Shown here: positions 1 through 11,070 of the stretch, piece by piece
How the letters are laid out: every line of letters begins with the position of its first letter
Position numbering within the stretch: position 1 is the first letter of the stretch
DNA from: Lysobacter sp. BMK333-48F3
GTDB taxonomy: Bacteria; Pseudomonadota; Gammaproteobacteria; Xanthomonadales; Xanthomonadaceae
Assembly: GCF_019733395.1 (NCBI RefSeq)
Contig: NZ_JAIHOO010000001.1
Span: forward strand, 2,303,001 to 2,367,000
DNA length: 64,000 nucleotides
Reading direction: 5' to 3'
Notes under the pieces: model-generated
Told to the model about the DNA's origin: nothing
Database searches by the model: none
The model's input: the letters and a program-made list of their open reading frames with translations, nothing else
Made by a program: the position numbers and the translations under genes

Positions 1-1128
1 CCGGCCGCCCCGGCGGCGGCCAAGGCCGAAGCCCCGACCAAGACCGAAGCCCCGGCCAAGAGCGAGCCCGCTCCGGCCAAGGCCGAGGCGCCGGCCGCCC
101 CGGTCGCCCTCGCCGGCGCCGGTCAGAACACCGATCCGGAAGCCATGCCGCCGCGCAGCCCGCCGGTGGCGTTCACCGCCGATGAGCTGATGCCGGACAA
201 GGTGCCCTACGCCAGCCCGGCGGTGCGCCTGTTCGCGCGCGAGCTCGGCGTCGACCTGGGCCGGGTCAGCGGCAGCGCGCGCGGCGGCCGGATCAGCAAG
301 GAAGACGTGCAGGGCTTCGTCAAGAGCGTCATGCAGGGCGCGGCCGCGCCGAGCGCCGCGACCGGCGCCGCGCCGTCGTTGGGCGGCGGGCTCAACCTGC
401 TGCCGTGGCCGAAGGTCGACTTCAGCAAGTTCGGCGAAACCGAAACCAAGCCGCTGACCCGCATCCAGAAGCTCTCCGGCGCCAACCTGGCGCGCAACTG
501 GGCGATGATCCCGCACGTCACCCAGCACGACGACGCCGACATCACCGACCTGGAAGCGCTGCGCGTGGCGCTGAACAAGGAAAACGAGAAGGCCGGCATC
601 AAGCTGACCATGCTCGCGTTCCTGATGAAGGCCTCGGTGTCGGCGCTGCAGAAGTTCCCGACCTTCAACGCCTCGCTCGACGCGACCGGCGACAACCTGA
701 CCCTGAAGAAGTACTTCCACATCGGCTTCGCCGCCGACACCCCGAACGGCCTGGTCGTGCCGGTGGTGCGCGACTGCGACAAGAAGGGCGTGCTGCAGAT
801 CGCCCGGGAAACCGGCGAACTGGCCGCCAAGGCGCGCGACGGCAAGCTCGGCCCGGCCGACATGAGCGGCGGCTGCTTCTCGATCAGCTCGCTCGGCGGC
901 ATCGGCGGCACCGCGTTCACCCCGATCGTCAACGCGCCGGAAGTGGCGATCCTGGGCGTGTCCAAGTCGGCGACCAAGCCGGTCTGGGACGGCAAGCAGT
1001 TCGCCCCGCGCCTGATCCTGCCGCTGTCGCTGTCCTACGATCACCGCGTGATCGACGGCGCCGCCGCCGCCCGCTTCACCGCCTACCTGGGCCAGCTGCT
1101 CGGCGACATGCGCCGCGTGCTGCTGTAA
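1..1128 (+). CDS. aceF: Dihydrolipoyllysine acetyltransferase (PDH E2), 5' partial
   Basis: E2 core of the pyruvate dehydrogenase complex; it moves the acetyl group from lipoyl-lysine to CoA in the cytoplasm. The frame is open from base 1, so the lipoyl domain(s) lie upstream of the window. Visible parts, in order: an Ala/Pro/Lys/Glu-rich flexible linker (first ~50 codons), a peripheral subunit-binding domain (YASPAVRLFARELGVD, about visible residues 68-103), a second short linker, and the catalytic domain ending in DHRVIDG with the active-site His at 1042-1044. Together with lpdA at 2028 it forms the usual PDH gene order. A 9-bp stem (1141-1149/1163-1171) follows the stop without a T-run. 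Identity is secure. Confidence 0.97.
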   Translation, partial: PAAPAAAKAEAPTKTEAPAKSEPAPAKAEAPAAPVALAGAGQNTDPEAMPPRSPPVAFTADELMPDKVPYASPAVRLFARELGVDLGRVSGSARGGRISKEDVQGFVKSVMQGAAAPSAATGAAPSLGGGLNLLPWPKVDFSKFGETETKPLTRIQKLSGANLARNWAMIPHVTQHDDADITDLEALRVALNKENEKAGIKLTMLAFLMKASVSALQKFPTFNASLDATGDNLTLKKYFHIGFAADTPNGLVVPVVRDCDKKGVLQIARETGELAAKARDGKLGPADMSGGCFSISSLGGIGGTAFTPIVNAPEVAILGVSKSATKPVWDGKQFAPRLILPLSLSYDHRVIDGAAAARFTAYLGQLLGDMRRVLL

Positions 1129-1231
1129 AAGCGTTCGTTCGCGACCGGCGCGGCTCGCCGCCGCCGGTCGCACGGCGCCTGCGCGCCGCCGATCGCTTCC
1201 AGCCCCGACGTCTACAGGAACGCCCGCCGCC

Positions 1232-1930
1232 ATGAGCCGCCACGCCCTCGCTTCCGCTTCCCGCCGTCCGCATCGTCGCGGCCTTTCCGTCTGCGCACTG
1301 GCCGCGCTGTGGTCGATCGCGTCGCTGGCCCAGGCCGAGGACGGATGCCGGGTCGCGCTCGGCCGCGGCTGGCCGCCGGCCACCGAAAACCACGGTTCGG
1401 CGGTGGAGCAGTTGCTCGCGGCCAAGGCCGCGCCGCAGCTGAGCCTGACCTACCTGCCGGCGCGCGGCGCCGAAAGCGGCCTGCTGCTGATCCCCGGCGA
1501 CGGCGACTGGACCCTGCGCCACGCCAGCGCCAACGAGCGCGTCGCCGCCTGGACCTCCTCGCGCAGCGGCGGCGCCCTGCAGCTGCGCGTCGACCAGGAA
1601 GTCGAGACCGAAGAAGCGCCGATTCCGGCGCCGCTGGCGCAGCGCCTGGTCGCGAGCTGGAAGCGCGCGCTGGCGGCGATGGTGCCGGAGGACCGCGGCG
1701 CCGAGTTCACCGACAAGGACCAGATCCTGTTCGTGGTCGACGGCCTGCGGGTCAGCGGCCTGCGCCCGGACTGCGGTCCCGGCGAAACCCTGATGGAGCA
1801 GGCCGGCCTGTTGACCGAGGCCTCGAACGAAAGCGCCTCCAAGCGCGAGCGCCGCTGGCGCGAGCTGGAAGAGTCGCTGGACGAGCTCGACCAGCGCCTG
1901 AGCGCCGCCGCCGCGCCGTCGGCCGACTGA
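1232..1930 (+). CDS. Secreted protein of unknown function inside the PDH operon
   Basis: A 232-residue protein I do not recognise. The N-terminus is a plausible Sec signal: arginine-rich, then a hydrophobic stretch (LSVCALAALWSIASLAQA) with an AQA cleavage site near residue 35. The mature part is mixed alpha/beta, has two Cys (in GCRVALG and PDCGPGE) and ends in a Glu/Arg-rich helix likely to form a coiled coil (KRERRWRELEESLDELDQRL). It sits between aceF and lpdA with gaps of about 100 bp on each side, same strand, so it is probably co-transcribed with cytoplasmic PDH genes although it should be exported. AGGAA lies 11 bases before the ATG. Confidence 0.75.
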   Translation: MSRHALASASRRPHRRGLSVCALAALWSIASLAQAEDGCRVALGRGWPPATENHGSAVEQLLAAKAAPQLSLTYLPARGAESGLLLIPGDGDWTLRHASANERVAAWTSSRSGGALQLRVDQEVETEEAPIPAPLAQRLVASWKRALAAMVPEDRGAEFTDKDQILFVVDGLRVSGLRPDCGPGETLMEQAGLLTEASNESASKRERRWRELEESLDELDQRLSAAAAPSAD

Positions 1931-2027
1931 GCGCGGCGCCACCGCGGCCGCAGGCCGTCCCCCACACGCGAGCGCGGCCGGCCCCGCCGCCTCGCCACCG
2001 AGATACGAATCAAAGGAACCCCGCGCC

Positions 2028-3839
2028 ATGGCCAGCAGCATCGAAGTGAAGGTCCCCGACATCGGCGATTACGACGACGTACCCGTGATCGAGTTGCTGG
2101 TCGCGGTCGGCGACACGGTCAAGAAGGACCAGAGCCTGGTCACCCTGGAGTCGGACAAGGCGACGATGGAAGTGCCCTCGTCGGCCGACGGCGTGGTCAA
2201 GTCGCTCAACGTCAAGGTCGGCGACAAGGTCTCCGAGGGCGCGGTCATCGCGATCCTGGAGAGCGCCGATGGCGCCGACGCCGGCGCAGCGGCCAAGCCG
2301 GCCGCCGCCGAAGCCAAGCCCGCGCCCGCGCCCGCCGCCGCGCCGGTCGAAGCGCCCAAGCCGGCCGCCGCGCCGGCGCCCGCCGCCGCGTCCGCCAGCG
2401 GCCGCAAGGCCGACGTCGAATGCCGCATGCTGGTGCTCGGCTCCGGCCCCGGCGGCTACACCGCCGCGTTCCGCGCCGCCGACCTCGGCCTGGATACGGT
2501 GCTGGTCGAGCGCTACGCCAGCCTCGGCGGCGTGTGCCTCAACGTCGGCTGCATTCCGTCCAAGGCGCTGCTGCACGCCGCTGCGGTGATCGACGAGGCC
2601 GAGCACGCCGGCGACTACGGCGTCAGCTTCGGCAAGCCGACCATCGACCTGGCCGCGCTGCGCAAGTACAAGGAAAAAGTGGTCGGCCAGCTGACCAAGG
2701 GCCTGGCCGGCATGGCCAAGCAGCGCAAGGTGCGCACCGTGACCGGCACCGGCAGGTTCGTCTCGGCCAACGAACTGGAAGTGCAGGGCGAGTCCGGCAC
2801 CCAGCTGATCCGCTTCGAGCAATGCATCATCGCCGCCGGCTCGCAGGCGGTGAAGCTGGGCAACTTCCCCTGGGGCGACCCGCGGGTGATGGATTCCACC
2901 GACGCGCTGGAGCTGGCCGAAGTGCCGGCCAAGCTGCTGGTGGTCGGCGGCGGCATCATCGGCCTGGAAATGGCGACCGTGTACCGCGCGCTCGGCAGCG
3001 AGGTCACCGTAGTCGAGTTCATGGACCAGCTGATGCCGGGCGCCGACCCGGACCTGGTCAAGCCGCTCGCCGACCGCTTGAAGAAGCAGGGCGTGGCGGT
3101 GCATCTGAAGACCAAGGCCGCCGCCACCGAGGCATTGCAGGAAGGCATCAAGGTCTCGTTCGAGAGCGCCGAGGCCGGCAAGGCGCCGGCGCTGGAATCG
3201 GGCGTCTACGACCGCGTGCTGGTCGCGGTCGGCCGTGCGCCCAACGGCGCCAAGATCGGCGCCGACAAGGCCGGCGTGCAGGTCACCGAACGCGGCTTCA
3301 TCCCGGTCGACCGGCAGATGCGCACCAACGTGCCGCACATCTTCGCCATCGGCGACCTGGTCGGTAACCCGATGCTGGCGCACAAGGCCACTCACGAGGG
3401 CAAGCTCGCGGCCGAAGTCGCCGCCGGCGAGAAGAAGGAATGGGTGGCGCGGGTGATTCCGTCGGTGGCCTACACCGACCCGGAAATCGCCTGGGTCGGC
3501 GTCACCGAGACCGAAGCCAAGGCCAAGGGACTCAAGGTCGGCGTCGGCAAGTTCCCGTGGGCGGCCAGCGGCCGCGCCATCGGCCTGGGCCGTACCGAGG
3601 GCTTCACCAAGCTGATCTTCGACGAGGCCACCCATCGCATCGTCGGCGGCGGCATCGTCGGCGTCCACGCCGGCGACCTGATCGCCGAGGTCGCCCTGGC
3701 CATCGAGATGGGCTGCGAAGTGGCCGACATCGGCCACACCATCCACCCGCATCCGACCTTGAGCGAATCGGTCGGCATGGCGGCCGAGGTGTTCGACGGC
3801 ACCATCACCGATCTGTACATCCCGAAGAAGAAGGGCTGA
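2028..3839 (+). CDS. lpdA: Dihydrolipoyl dehydrogenase (PDH E3) with N-terminal lipoyl domain
   Basis: Flavoprotein that reoxidises dihydrolipoamide with NAD+. It has 603 residues, longer than the usual ~475 because a lipoyl domain is fused at the N-terminus (residues 1-80, lipoylated Lys44 in ESDKATMEV). A long Ala/Pro linker follows (about 81-127). The catalytic part has the FAD motif GSGPGGYTAA (138-147), the redox disulfide Cys170/Cys175 in GGVCLNVGCIPSK, a second dinucleotide fold (VVGGGIIGLE) and the C-terminal HPHPTLSE catalytic His-Glu. AAGGAA precedes the ATG. The lipoyl-E3 architecture is known in several Proteobacteria, so it is a lineage trait and not a novelty. Confidence 0.97.
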   Translation: MASSIEVKVPDIGDYDDVPVIELLVAVGDTVKKDQSLVTLESDKATMEVPSSADGVVKSLNVKVGDKVSEGAVIAILESADGADAGAAAKPAAAEAKPAPAPAAAPVEAPKPAAAPAPAAASASGRKADVECRMLVLGSGPGGYTAAFRAADLGLDTVLVERYASLGGVCLNVGCIPSKALLHAAAVIDEAEHAGDYGVSFGKPTIDLAALRKYKEKVVGQLTKGLAGMAKQRKVRTVTGTGRFVSANELEVQGESGTQLIRFEQCIIAAGSQAVKLGNFPWGDPRVMDSTDALELAEVPAKLLVVGGGIIGLEMATVYRALGSEVTVVEFMDQLMPGADPDLVKPLADRLKKQGVAVHLKTKAAATEALQEGIKVSFESAEAGKAPALESGVYDRVLVAVGRAPNGAKIGADKAGVQVTERGFIPVDRQMRTNVPHIFAIGDLVGNPMLAHKATHEGKLAAEVAAGEKKEWVARVIPSVAYTDPEIAWVGVTETEAKAKGLKVGVGKFPWAASGRAIGLGRTEGFTKLIFDEATHRIVGGGIVGVHAGDLIAEVALAIEMGCEVADIGHTIHPHPTLSESVGMAAEVFDGTITDLYIPKKKG

Positions 3840-3999
3840 CCGGTCCGGCGTCGGCGCGGCTCGCCCGACGCATCGCAAGCCGGCGGCGCCGCCGGCGGCG
3901 GGCCGCGGCAAGGGGGGGCGACAAGGGAGCATATCTCCGCGGCCGAAAGCCGCCCCAGGGTCGCCGCAGCCGCAAGAGGCAACGCCAAGGAGAGCACCG

Positions 4000-4836
4000 A
4001 TGGCCTCAGTTCGTTCGATCGCGTTCGCGCATCGCTACCGGCGCGCGGCGGACCCGTTGCGGCGCCGATGGCGGACGATGTGGCTGGCCGCGTTCGTCGC
4101 GCTCTGCGGACCCGCCGCGGCGACCGTCGTCCTGCCGGAGTTTCCCTCCGACCAGGACTATGCCGGTTGTCCCGGCGGCCAGGCCTGGTACGACGCGTCC
4201 GCCGCGCGCGCGGATCGGGCGCGGGTACGGCGCGAAACGCGCGCCGCGCCGCGCGATGCGGTACTGCGTGCGGCCCTGCTGCAATGGTCCGGCGGCGCGA
4301 GCGCGGCCGAATTGATGTCGCAGGCCTCGATGGCCGACTACAACGAATCGCTGCGCAAGGCCTTCGCGCATCCGGACACCGACGAGGTGCGTGCCGAACG
4401 CGCCCAGGCGCAGGCCAAGGCCGCGCAGATGCGCGAATTCCTCCAGCGCGATCCGCTGCCGGGCCTGGACGAGGTCGGCGAGGACGGCCTGGAAGTGCTG
4501 TGGTACGGGATCACCGCGATCGGCGACGATGCGGCGTTCCAGCGCGAGGCGGGCGAGCGCTTTCTGCGCGCCGAGATCGCCTCGCCCGGGGCGCCGGCGT
4601 ATTACCTGCGCGGCGTCGCCGAACGCATCGACCAGGCCTTGATCGACGACGGGCGACCGCAACGCTACGGCACCGCGCACGACCACCCCGAAGGCAAGCG
4701 GGTGGTGCGCGCGGCCAGCGACGACGAGGCCGCGATGGAAGCGCGTCGCGCGCGGCTGGGGTTGATGCCGGCCGCGCTGGAGACCTGCCTGCGCCAGCGT
4801 CTGAACAATCCTTACGGCTGGCTGCCGGATCTCTGA
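4000..4836 (+). CDS. DUF6624-like secreted or membrane-anchored protein
   Basis: A 278-residue protein of unknown function. After a basic N-terminus there is one hydrophobic segment (MWLAAFVALCGPAAATVV, about 27-45) that could be a signal peptide. The C-terminal third carries a GRPQRYGTAH segment and a closing RRARLGLMPAALETCL segment. These match my memory of the DUF6624 pattern (a PQ-x-YGT element and a VD-RR-x-x-GL element), but the assignment is from pattern only. AAGGAG lies 7 bases before the ATG. The next gene is convergent. Confidence 0.65.
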   Translation: MASVRSIAFAHRYRRAADPLRRRWRTMWLAAFVALCGPAAATVVLPEFPSDQDYAGCPGGQAWYDASAARADRARVRRETRAAPRDAVLRAALLQWSGGASAAELMSQASMADYNESLRKAFAHPDTDEVRAERAQAQAKAAQMREFLQRDPLPGLDEVGEDGLEVLWYGITAIGDDAAFQREAGERFLRAEIASPGAPAYYLRGVAERIDQALIDDGRPQRYGTAHDHPEGKRVVRAASDDEAAMEARRARLGLMPAALETCLRQRLNNPYGWLPDL

Positions 4837-4961
4837 CGTCCCATTGTCCGGGTAGCAGCTGCTTCCCGCGGGATTTCCTCCGGTCACGAGCCGCGACCGC
4901 GCACCGGCGACCACCGGCGCGGCGGTCATGGAGCTGCGTGGTCGCGGCCTGTGACACGGCC

Positions 4962-5768
4962 TCAGAACGAGAACGTCACCCCCGCCATCGGCCCCTTGAA
5001 GCGCTGGTCCAGGCCGAGCACGCCGTCGCGGCCGCTGCGGCGCGCGTCGATCTTGAACCAGTCGTAGCCGACGAAGGCGCCGATCGCCGGGGTGAAGCGA
5101 TACTCGACCAGGGCGTTGGCGCGGCTGACGTCGCCCTCGTAATCGCCGAAGTCGCCCCAGTCGGCGTCGAGGTACTGGCCTTGCACGACGAACCGCCAGT
5201 GGTCGTTCGGCGCCAGGGTCAGGCGGGTGCCGATCACCGGCGCATAGCCGTCCTCGCTGGAACTGGTGCGGTAGCTGTCGGCACCGGACACCGCGCGCAG
5301 CTTGCCTTCCAGCTTGGCGTACTCCACGCCGATCTGCAGGCCCCAGCTGACGGTGTCGGTTTCGATCACCGCGTAGTCGTACATCAGGCTGGCCAGTTCG
5401 AACTTGGCCTTGGCTTCGGCGAAGCTGCCGGCCGGAATGGTGGTGTCGTCGAAGGACACGTTTTCGCTGAGCGTGGCGCGGCGTTTCTTGTCGTAGCCGA
5501 AATAGTTGAACAGCAGGCGGTTGCGCTCGCTGAAGCGGAACAGACCTTCGATCCGCGGCACGGTCTGGTCGCTGCCGAAGTCGAAGTCCTGGCTGAAGCG
5601 GTAGGGATCGCCGCGGAAGGTGGTGCCGGCGCTGAGTTCGCCGCTGGCGTCGACCGACATCGCGCCCAGGCGCACGGTGAAGCGATCGTCTTCGGCATGG
5701 GCGGGCAGGGCGGCGCATGCGCCCGCGCCGATCAGCGCGAGCGTCAAAGGCAGGAATCTGGAAGTCAC
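4962..5768 (-). CDS. Outer-membrane beta-barrel protein
   Basis: A 268-residue protein with a Sec signal (SRFLPLTLALIGAGACAALPAHA) followed by amphipathic strands and a C-terminal aromatic residue (GPMAGVTFSF), as outer-membrane barrels have. The repeated alternation of aromatic and charged residues (YRFSQDFDF, RLLFNYFGYDKKRR, VEYRFTPAIGAFVGYDWFKI) fits a small porin-like or OmpW/OprF-type barrel. The function is unknown. I chose the GTG at 5768 because GGAG stands 7 bases upstream and the signal peptide begins there. The open frame runs on to 5981, and an ATG at 5813 is the alternative. Confidence 0.8.
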   Translation of the reverse strand: MTSRFLPLTLALIGAGACAALPAHAEDDRFTVRLGAMSVDASGELSAGTTFRGDPYRFSQDFDFGSDQTVPRIEGLFRFSERNRLLFNYFGYDKKRRATLSENVSFDDTTIPAGSFAEAKAKFELASLMYDYAVIETDTVSWGLQIGVEYAKLEGKLRAVSGADSYRTSSSEDGYAPVIGTRLTLAPNDHWRFVVQGQYLDADWGDFGDYEGDVSRANALVEYRFTPAIGAFVGYDWFKIDARRSGRDGVLGLDQRFKGPMAGVTFSF

Positions 5769-6080
5769 GGAATCACTCCATCTGCATCTGCGGGGGAAGA
5801 GCGGCACATTCATGTACCGTCGCGTCCATGAATGCCCGCGCAGAAGTAGTGCGTCCGTGAAAAAAACCGCGCTCGACCGTTGCGGCAAAGCGCGATGTCG
5901 CAAACGGTGAACCCGTAGACGGAAAAAACGGACCCAAAGGCGAAGCCCCGGCGGATCAGGCCGGGGCTTCGGGGTGCCCACCGCTGCTTTGCCATTGACG
6001 AGGAGAGAGTGGCGGCGGGCGTTCCTAGATACTGACCGGTGGCTCGGCGAAAGGTTCCGCCGTTCGTCAAAGAATTTGCT
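5769..6080. other. Intergenic stretch, upstream of porin and downstream of DUF2061 gene
   Basis: A 312-bp stretch with no credible gene on either strand. It holds the minus-strand hairpin listed separately and the promoter region of the beta-barrel gene, for which I could not pick convincing -35/-10 boxes. Short open frames here overlap the hairpin and have non-coding-like composition. Confidence 0.6.
5930..5971 (-). terminator. Probable terminator of the DUF2061 gene
   Basis: A near-perfect hairpin: CGAAGCCCCGG (5941-5951) pairs with CCGGGGCTTCG (5961-5971), and one more pair closes the loop. Read on the minus strand, the stem is followed about 13 bases later by a run of six T (around 5918-5923). 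It lies about 110 bp beyond the stop of the minus-strand gene ending at 6081. The T-run is further from the stem than usual, so termination is likely but not certain. Confidence 0.45.
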
Positions 6081-6287
6081 TCAGGGCGCCAGAGCCGGGG
6101 TCGGGCCGGCGGCGCGGCGCAGTTCGATCCGCTTCCAGACCTTTTCGTGCAGATGGAAGGCGACCGTATTGCAGGCCGGCTCGACCAGGGCCAGGGCACC
6201 GCCGACCCAGACGCTGCCGGTCATCAGATAGCCGACCAGGAAGGCGACCGAGAAGTGCACGCAGGCGAAGCTGAGGGTCTTGGTCAT
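6081..6287 (-). CDS. DUF2061 family small membrane protein
   Basis: A 68-residue protein with two hydrophobic segments (LSFACVHFSVAFLVGYLMTGSV and VGGALALVEPACNTVAFHLHE) and the closing HLHEKVWKRI motif typical of DUF2061 inner-membrane proteins, whose function is unknown. I start it at the ATG at 6287 because homologous proteins begin M-x-K-T-x-S/T; the frame extends further upstream without similarity. It is divergent from the ATP synthase operon. A perfect inverted repeat lies 13 bp upstream of the start and overlaps the likely -10, so the gene is probably repressed by a Fur-type regulator. Confidence 0.8.
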   Translation of the reverse strand: MTKTLSFACVHFSVAFLVGYLMTGSVWVGGALALVEPACNTVAFHLHEKVWKRIELRRAAGPTPALAP

Positions 6288-6299
6288 GGCGCCGGGGCC

Positions 6300-6322
6300 T
6301 TGTTGAGAATTGTTCTCAACAA
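6300..6322 (-). promoter_or_regulatory. Fur-like operator overlapping the DUF2061 promoter
   Basis: A perfect inverted repeat with 10-bp arms, TTGTTGAGAA (6300-6309) and TTCTCAACAA (6313-6322), and a 3-bp centre. Its core TGAGAAT-T-GTTCTCA resembles the 7-1-7 Fur box TGATAAT-N-ATTATCA with three mismatches. On the minus strand a -10-like TATTGT overlaps the upstream arm, with TTGCCT 16 bp before it as a -35. That is a classic repressor position. Fur is the best guess from the motif; another dimeric repressor is possible. Confidence 0.6.
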
Positions 6323-6540
6323 TACGCCGCTCCCCGGTAAAGGCAAATTGAAATATCGGCAGGTTGTGATAGCTTTCACCTATCGTTAGCGCTGCCGCGG
6401 CGGCCTGCTTACTTCCCAGGTAATTCAATGCCGGCGCGGCTCCGGCGATAGTGCCGGCATGCACCGCCGCTCCCGTCCCCCGTCCGCTGCGATAGAGACC
6501 GTAGACCGGACGCCGTTTGACCGCATTGTGACTTCGCCGG

Positions 6541-6569
6541 TTGCCGCAAAGTCGGCCGCGTTCTATACT
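6541..6569 (+). promoter_or_regulatory. Sigma-70 promoter of the ATP synthase operon
   Basis: TTGCCG (6541-6546) and TATACT (6564-6569) are separated by exactly 17 bp, a near-consensus sigma-70 promoter. It ends about 50 bp before the atpI start and stands in an otherwise G+C-rich region, which makes the A+T-rich -10 conspicuous. Confidence 0.8.
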
Positions 6570-6621
6570 TTTGCGGCTCTAACGGGCGCTTTGCGCCACC
6601 TCCCAGACCGACGAGACCCGC

Positions 6622-8182
<1,561 letters not shown>

Positions 8183-8190
8183 TCCGTGTC

Positions 8191-8214
8191 GGTCCGCGCC
8201 CTCGGGCGCGGACC
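8191..8214 (+). other. mRNA stem-loop between atpE and atpF
   Basis: GGTCCGCGCCC (8191-8201) is perfectly complementary to GGGCGCGGACC (8204-8214). Allowing a four-base loop gives a 10-bp stem closed by CTCG. There is no T-run and the downstream genes must be transcribed, so it is more likely an mRNA stabiliser or processing site, or a partial attenuator, than a terminator. It may help set the excess of subunit c over the other subunits. Confidence 0.5.
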
Positions 8215-8269
8215 GGGCAATCCGGGCCGGTAAGCATCGGCCCAACGTAAGCAACGTCGAGGACCCGTC

Positions 8270-8740
8270 ATGAATCCCAACATGACTTTCTTCGGCCAGA
8301 TGCTCTCCTTCGCGATCCTCGTTTGGTTCACGATGAAGTTCATTTGGCCGCCGCTGAACGCAGCGATCGAAGAGCGCCAGAAGAAAATCGCTGAGGGCCT
8401 GGCTAACGCCGAAGGCGCCGAAGTGCTGATCAAGCAGGCGCAGTCGCAGGCCGACGAGATCGTGCGCGAAGCCCGCACCAAGGCCAACGAGGTCATCGAG
8501 CAGGCGCATCAGCGCGCCAATCAGATCGTCGATCAGGCCAAGACCGATGCGATGGTCGAGGGCACCCGCCTGAAGGCGCTGGCCGACGCCGAGATCGCAG
8601 CGGCCGCCGACCGCGCCCGCGAGGACCTGCGCAAGCAGGTGTCCGCGCTGGCCGTGACCGGCGCCGAGAAGCTGCTCAAGCGCGAAATCGACGCCAACGC
8701 CCACAAGGCGCTGCTCGACGAGCTGGCCGCAGAAATCTGA
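8270..8740 (+). CDS. atpF: F0F1 ATP synthase subunit b
   Basis: A 156-residue peripheral stalk subunit: one N-terminal membrane helix ([19 protein letters not shown]), then a long, charged, Ala-rich helix to the end that forms the right-handed coiled-coil stator linking F0 to subunit delta. GAGGA lies 6 bases before the ATG. The length and the [17 protein letters not shown] signature are standard. Confidence 0.96.
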   Translation: MNPNMTFFGQMLSFAILVWFTMKFIWPPLNAAIEERQKKIAEGLANAEGAEVLIKQAQSQADEIVREARTKANEVIEQAHQRANQIVDQAKTDAMVEGTRLKALADAEIAAAADRAREDLRKQVSALAVTGAEKLLKREIDANAHKALLDELAAEI

Positions 8741-8756
8741 TCGGAACGCCCACGCG

Positions 8757-9284
8757 ATGAGCCAGAACCTCACCCTCGCCCGTCCGTACGCCCGCGCCGC
8801 CTTCGCGCTCGCGCGCGATGCCGGCCGCTCCGCCGAATGGTCGCAGGCGCTCGCCTTCTCGGCGCGCGTCGCCGCCGACCCTCAGGTGCAGGCGGTCCTC
8901 GGCCACCCGCAGCTGAGCGCGGCCGACGCCGTCGGCCTGGTCGCGATCGACGGCGCGGACGAATCGGTGCAGCGCTTCCTGGCGCTGCTCTCCGACAACC
9001 GTCGCCTCGGCCTGCTGCCGGAAATCGCCGGCCTGTTCGAAGAGCTGCGCGCCGACGCCGACCGCGTGGTCAAGGCCAAGGTCACCTCCGCCAGCGACCT
9101 GCCGGCGGCCGAGCTGGACTCGATCAAGGCCGCGCTGGTCAAGCGCTTCGGCCGTCAGGTCGAAGTCGAGACCGCGGTCGACGCTTCGCTGATCGGCGGC
9201 GCGGTGATCGACGCCGGCGACGTCGTCATCGACGGCTCGCTGAAGGGCAAGCTCGCGCGCCTGCAGACGGCGCTGGCCGGTTAA
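8757..9284 (+). CDS. atpH: F0F1 ATP synthase subunit delta
   Basis: A 175-residue stator subunit that joins the top of F1 to subunit b. The N-terminal TLARPYARAAFALA motif and the C-terminal ALIGGAVIDAGDVVIDGSLKGKL segment are family signatures. The gap from atpF is 16 bp. A hairpin repeat of the TTCCC family follows directly after the stop. Confidence 0.96.
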   Translation: MSQNLTLARPYARAAFALARDAGRSAEWSQALAFSARVAADPQVQAVLGHPQLSAADAVGLVAIDGADESVQRFLALLSDNRRLGLLPEIAGLFEELRADADRVVKAKVTSASDLPAAELDSIKAALVKRFGRQVEVETAVDASLIGGAVIDAGDVVIDGSLKGKLARLQTALAG

Positions 9285-9287
9285 AGC

Positions 9288-9365
9288 TGGGAACAGGGAG
9301 CCGGGAATCGGGAATCGTCGAAGCACAGCTCTCCGACTCCCCATTCTCGATTCCCGATTCCCGTT
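9288..9365. repeat. TTCCC-type inverted repeat, atpH-atpA gap
   Basis: Perfect 16-bp arms, CGGGAATCGGGAATCG (9302-9317) and its complement at 9348-9363, flank a short variable centre; looser pairing extends to about 9288. The unit GGGAAT(C/A/G) is iterated in each arm. The same family recurs in the next two gaps of this operon. Such elements are frequent between genes in Xanthomonadaceae. Confidence 0.85.
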
Positions 9366-9418
9366 AAAAGAAAGCACCCGCGCGTCGCCCATCGCGATGC
9401 AGGACCAAGGAAACGACA

Positions 9419-10969
<1,551 letters not shown>

Positions 10970-10970
10970 G

Positions 10971-11057
10971 CCGGCGGGAATTGAGAATAGGGAATAGGGA
11001 ATAGTAGAAGCGGGGCGGCTTTGCCGATTCCCCATTCTGCATTCCCCATTCCCGGCG
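10971..11057. repeat. TTCCC-type inverted repeat, atpA-atpG gap
   Basis: The left arm starts GCGGGAATTGAGAATAGGG and repeats GGAATAG. The right arm contains CCCCATT, GCATTCCCC and ATTCCCGGCG. The pairing is imperfect. The element fills the whole gap from the atpA stop almost to the atpG ribosome binding site. Confidence 0.8.
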
Positions 11058-11070
11058 AGCGGAGCGAGCA

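Noticed and set aside
2010..3932. A 640-codon minus-strand frame over lpdA, and similar long antisense frames over the unknown cluster (53820-56519, 59100-61391, 61496-63316)
   Set aside because: High G+C makes long antisense frames common. These mirror real genes codon by codon, have His/Arg/Gly-rich composition and no recognisable domain.
8191..8214. Hairpin after atpE as a true terminator
   Set aside because: No T-run follows and essential atp genes lie downstream; it is listed as a stem-loop only.
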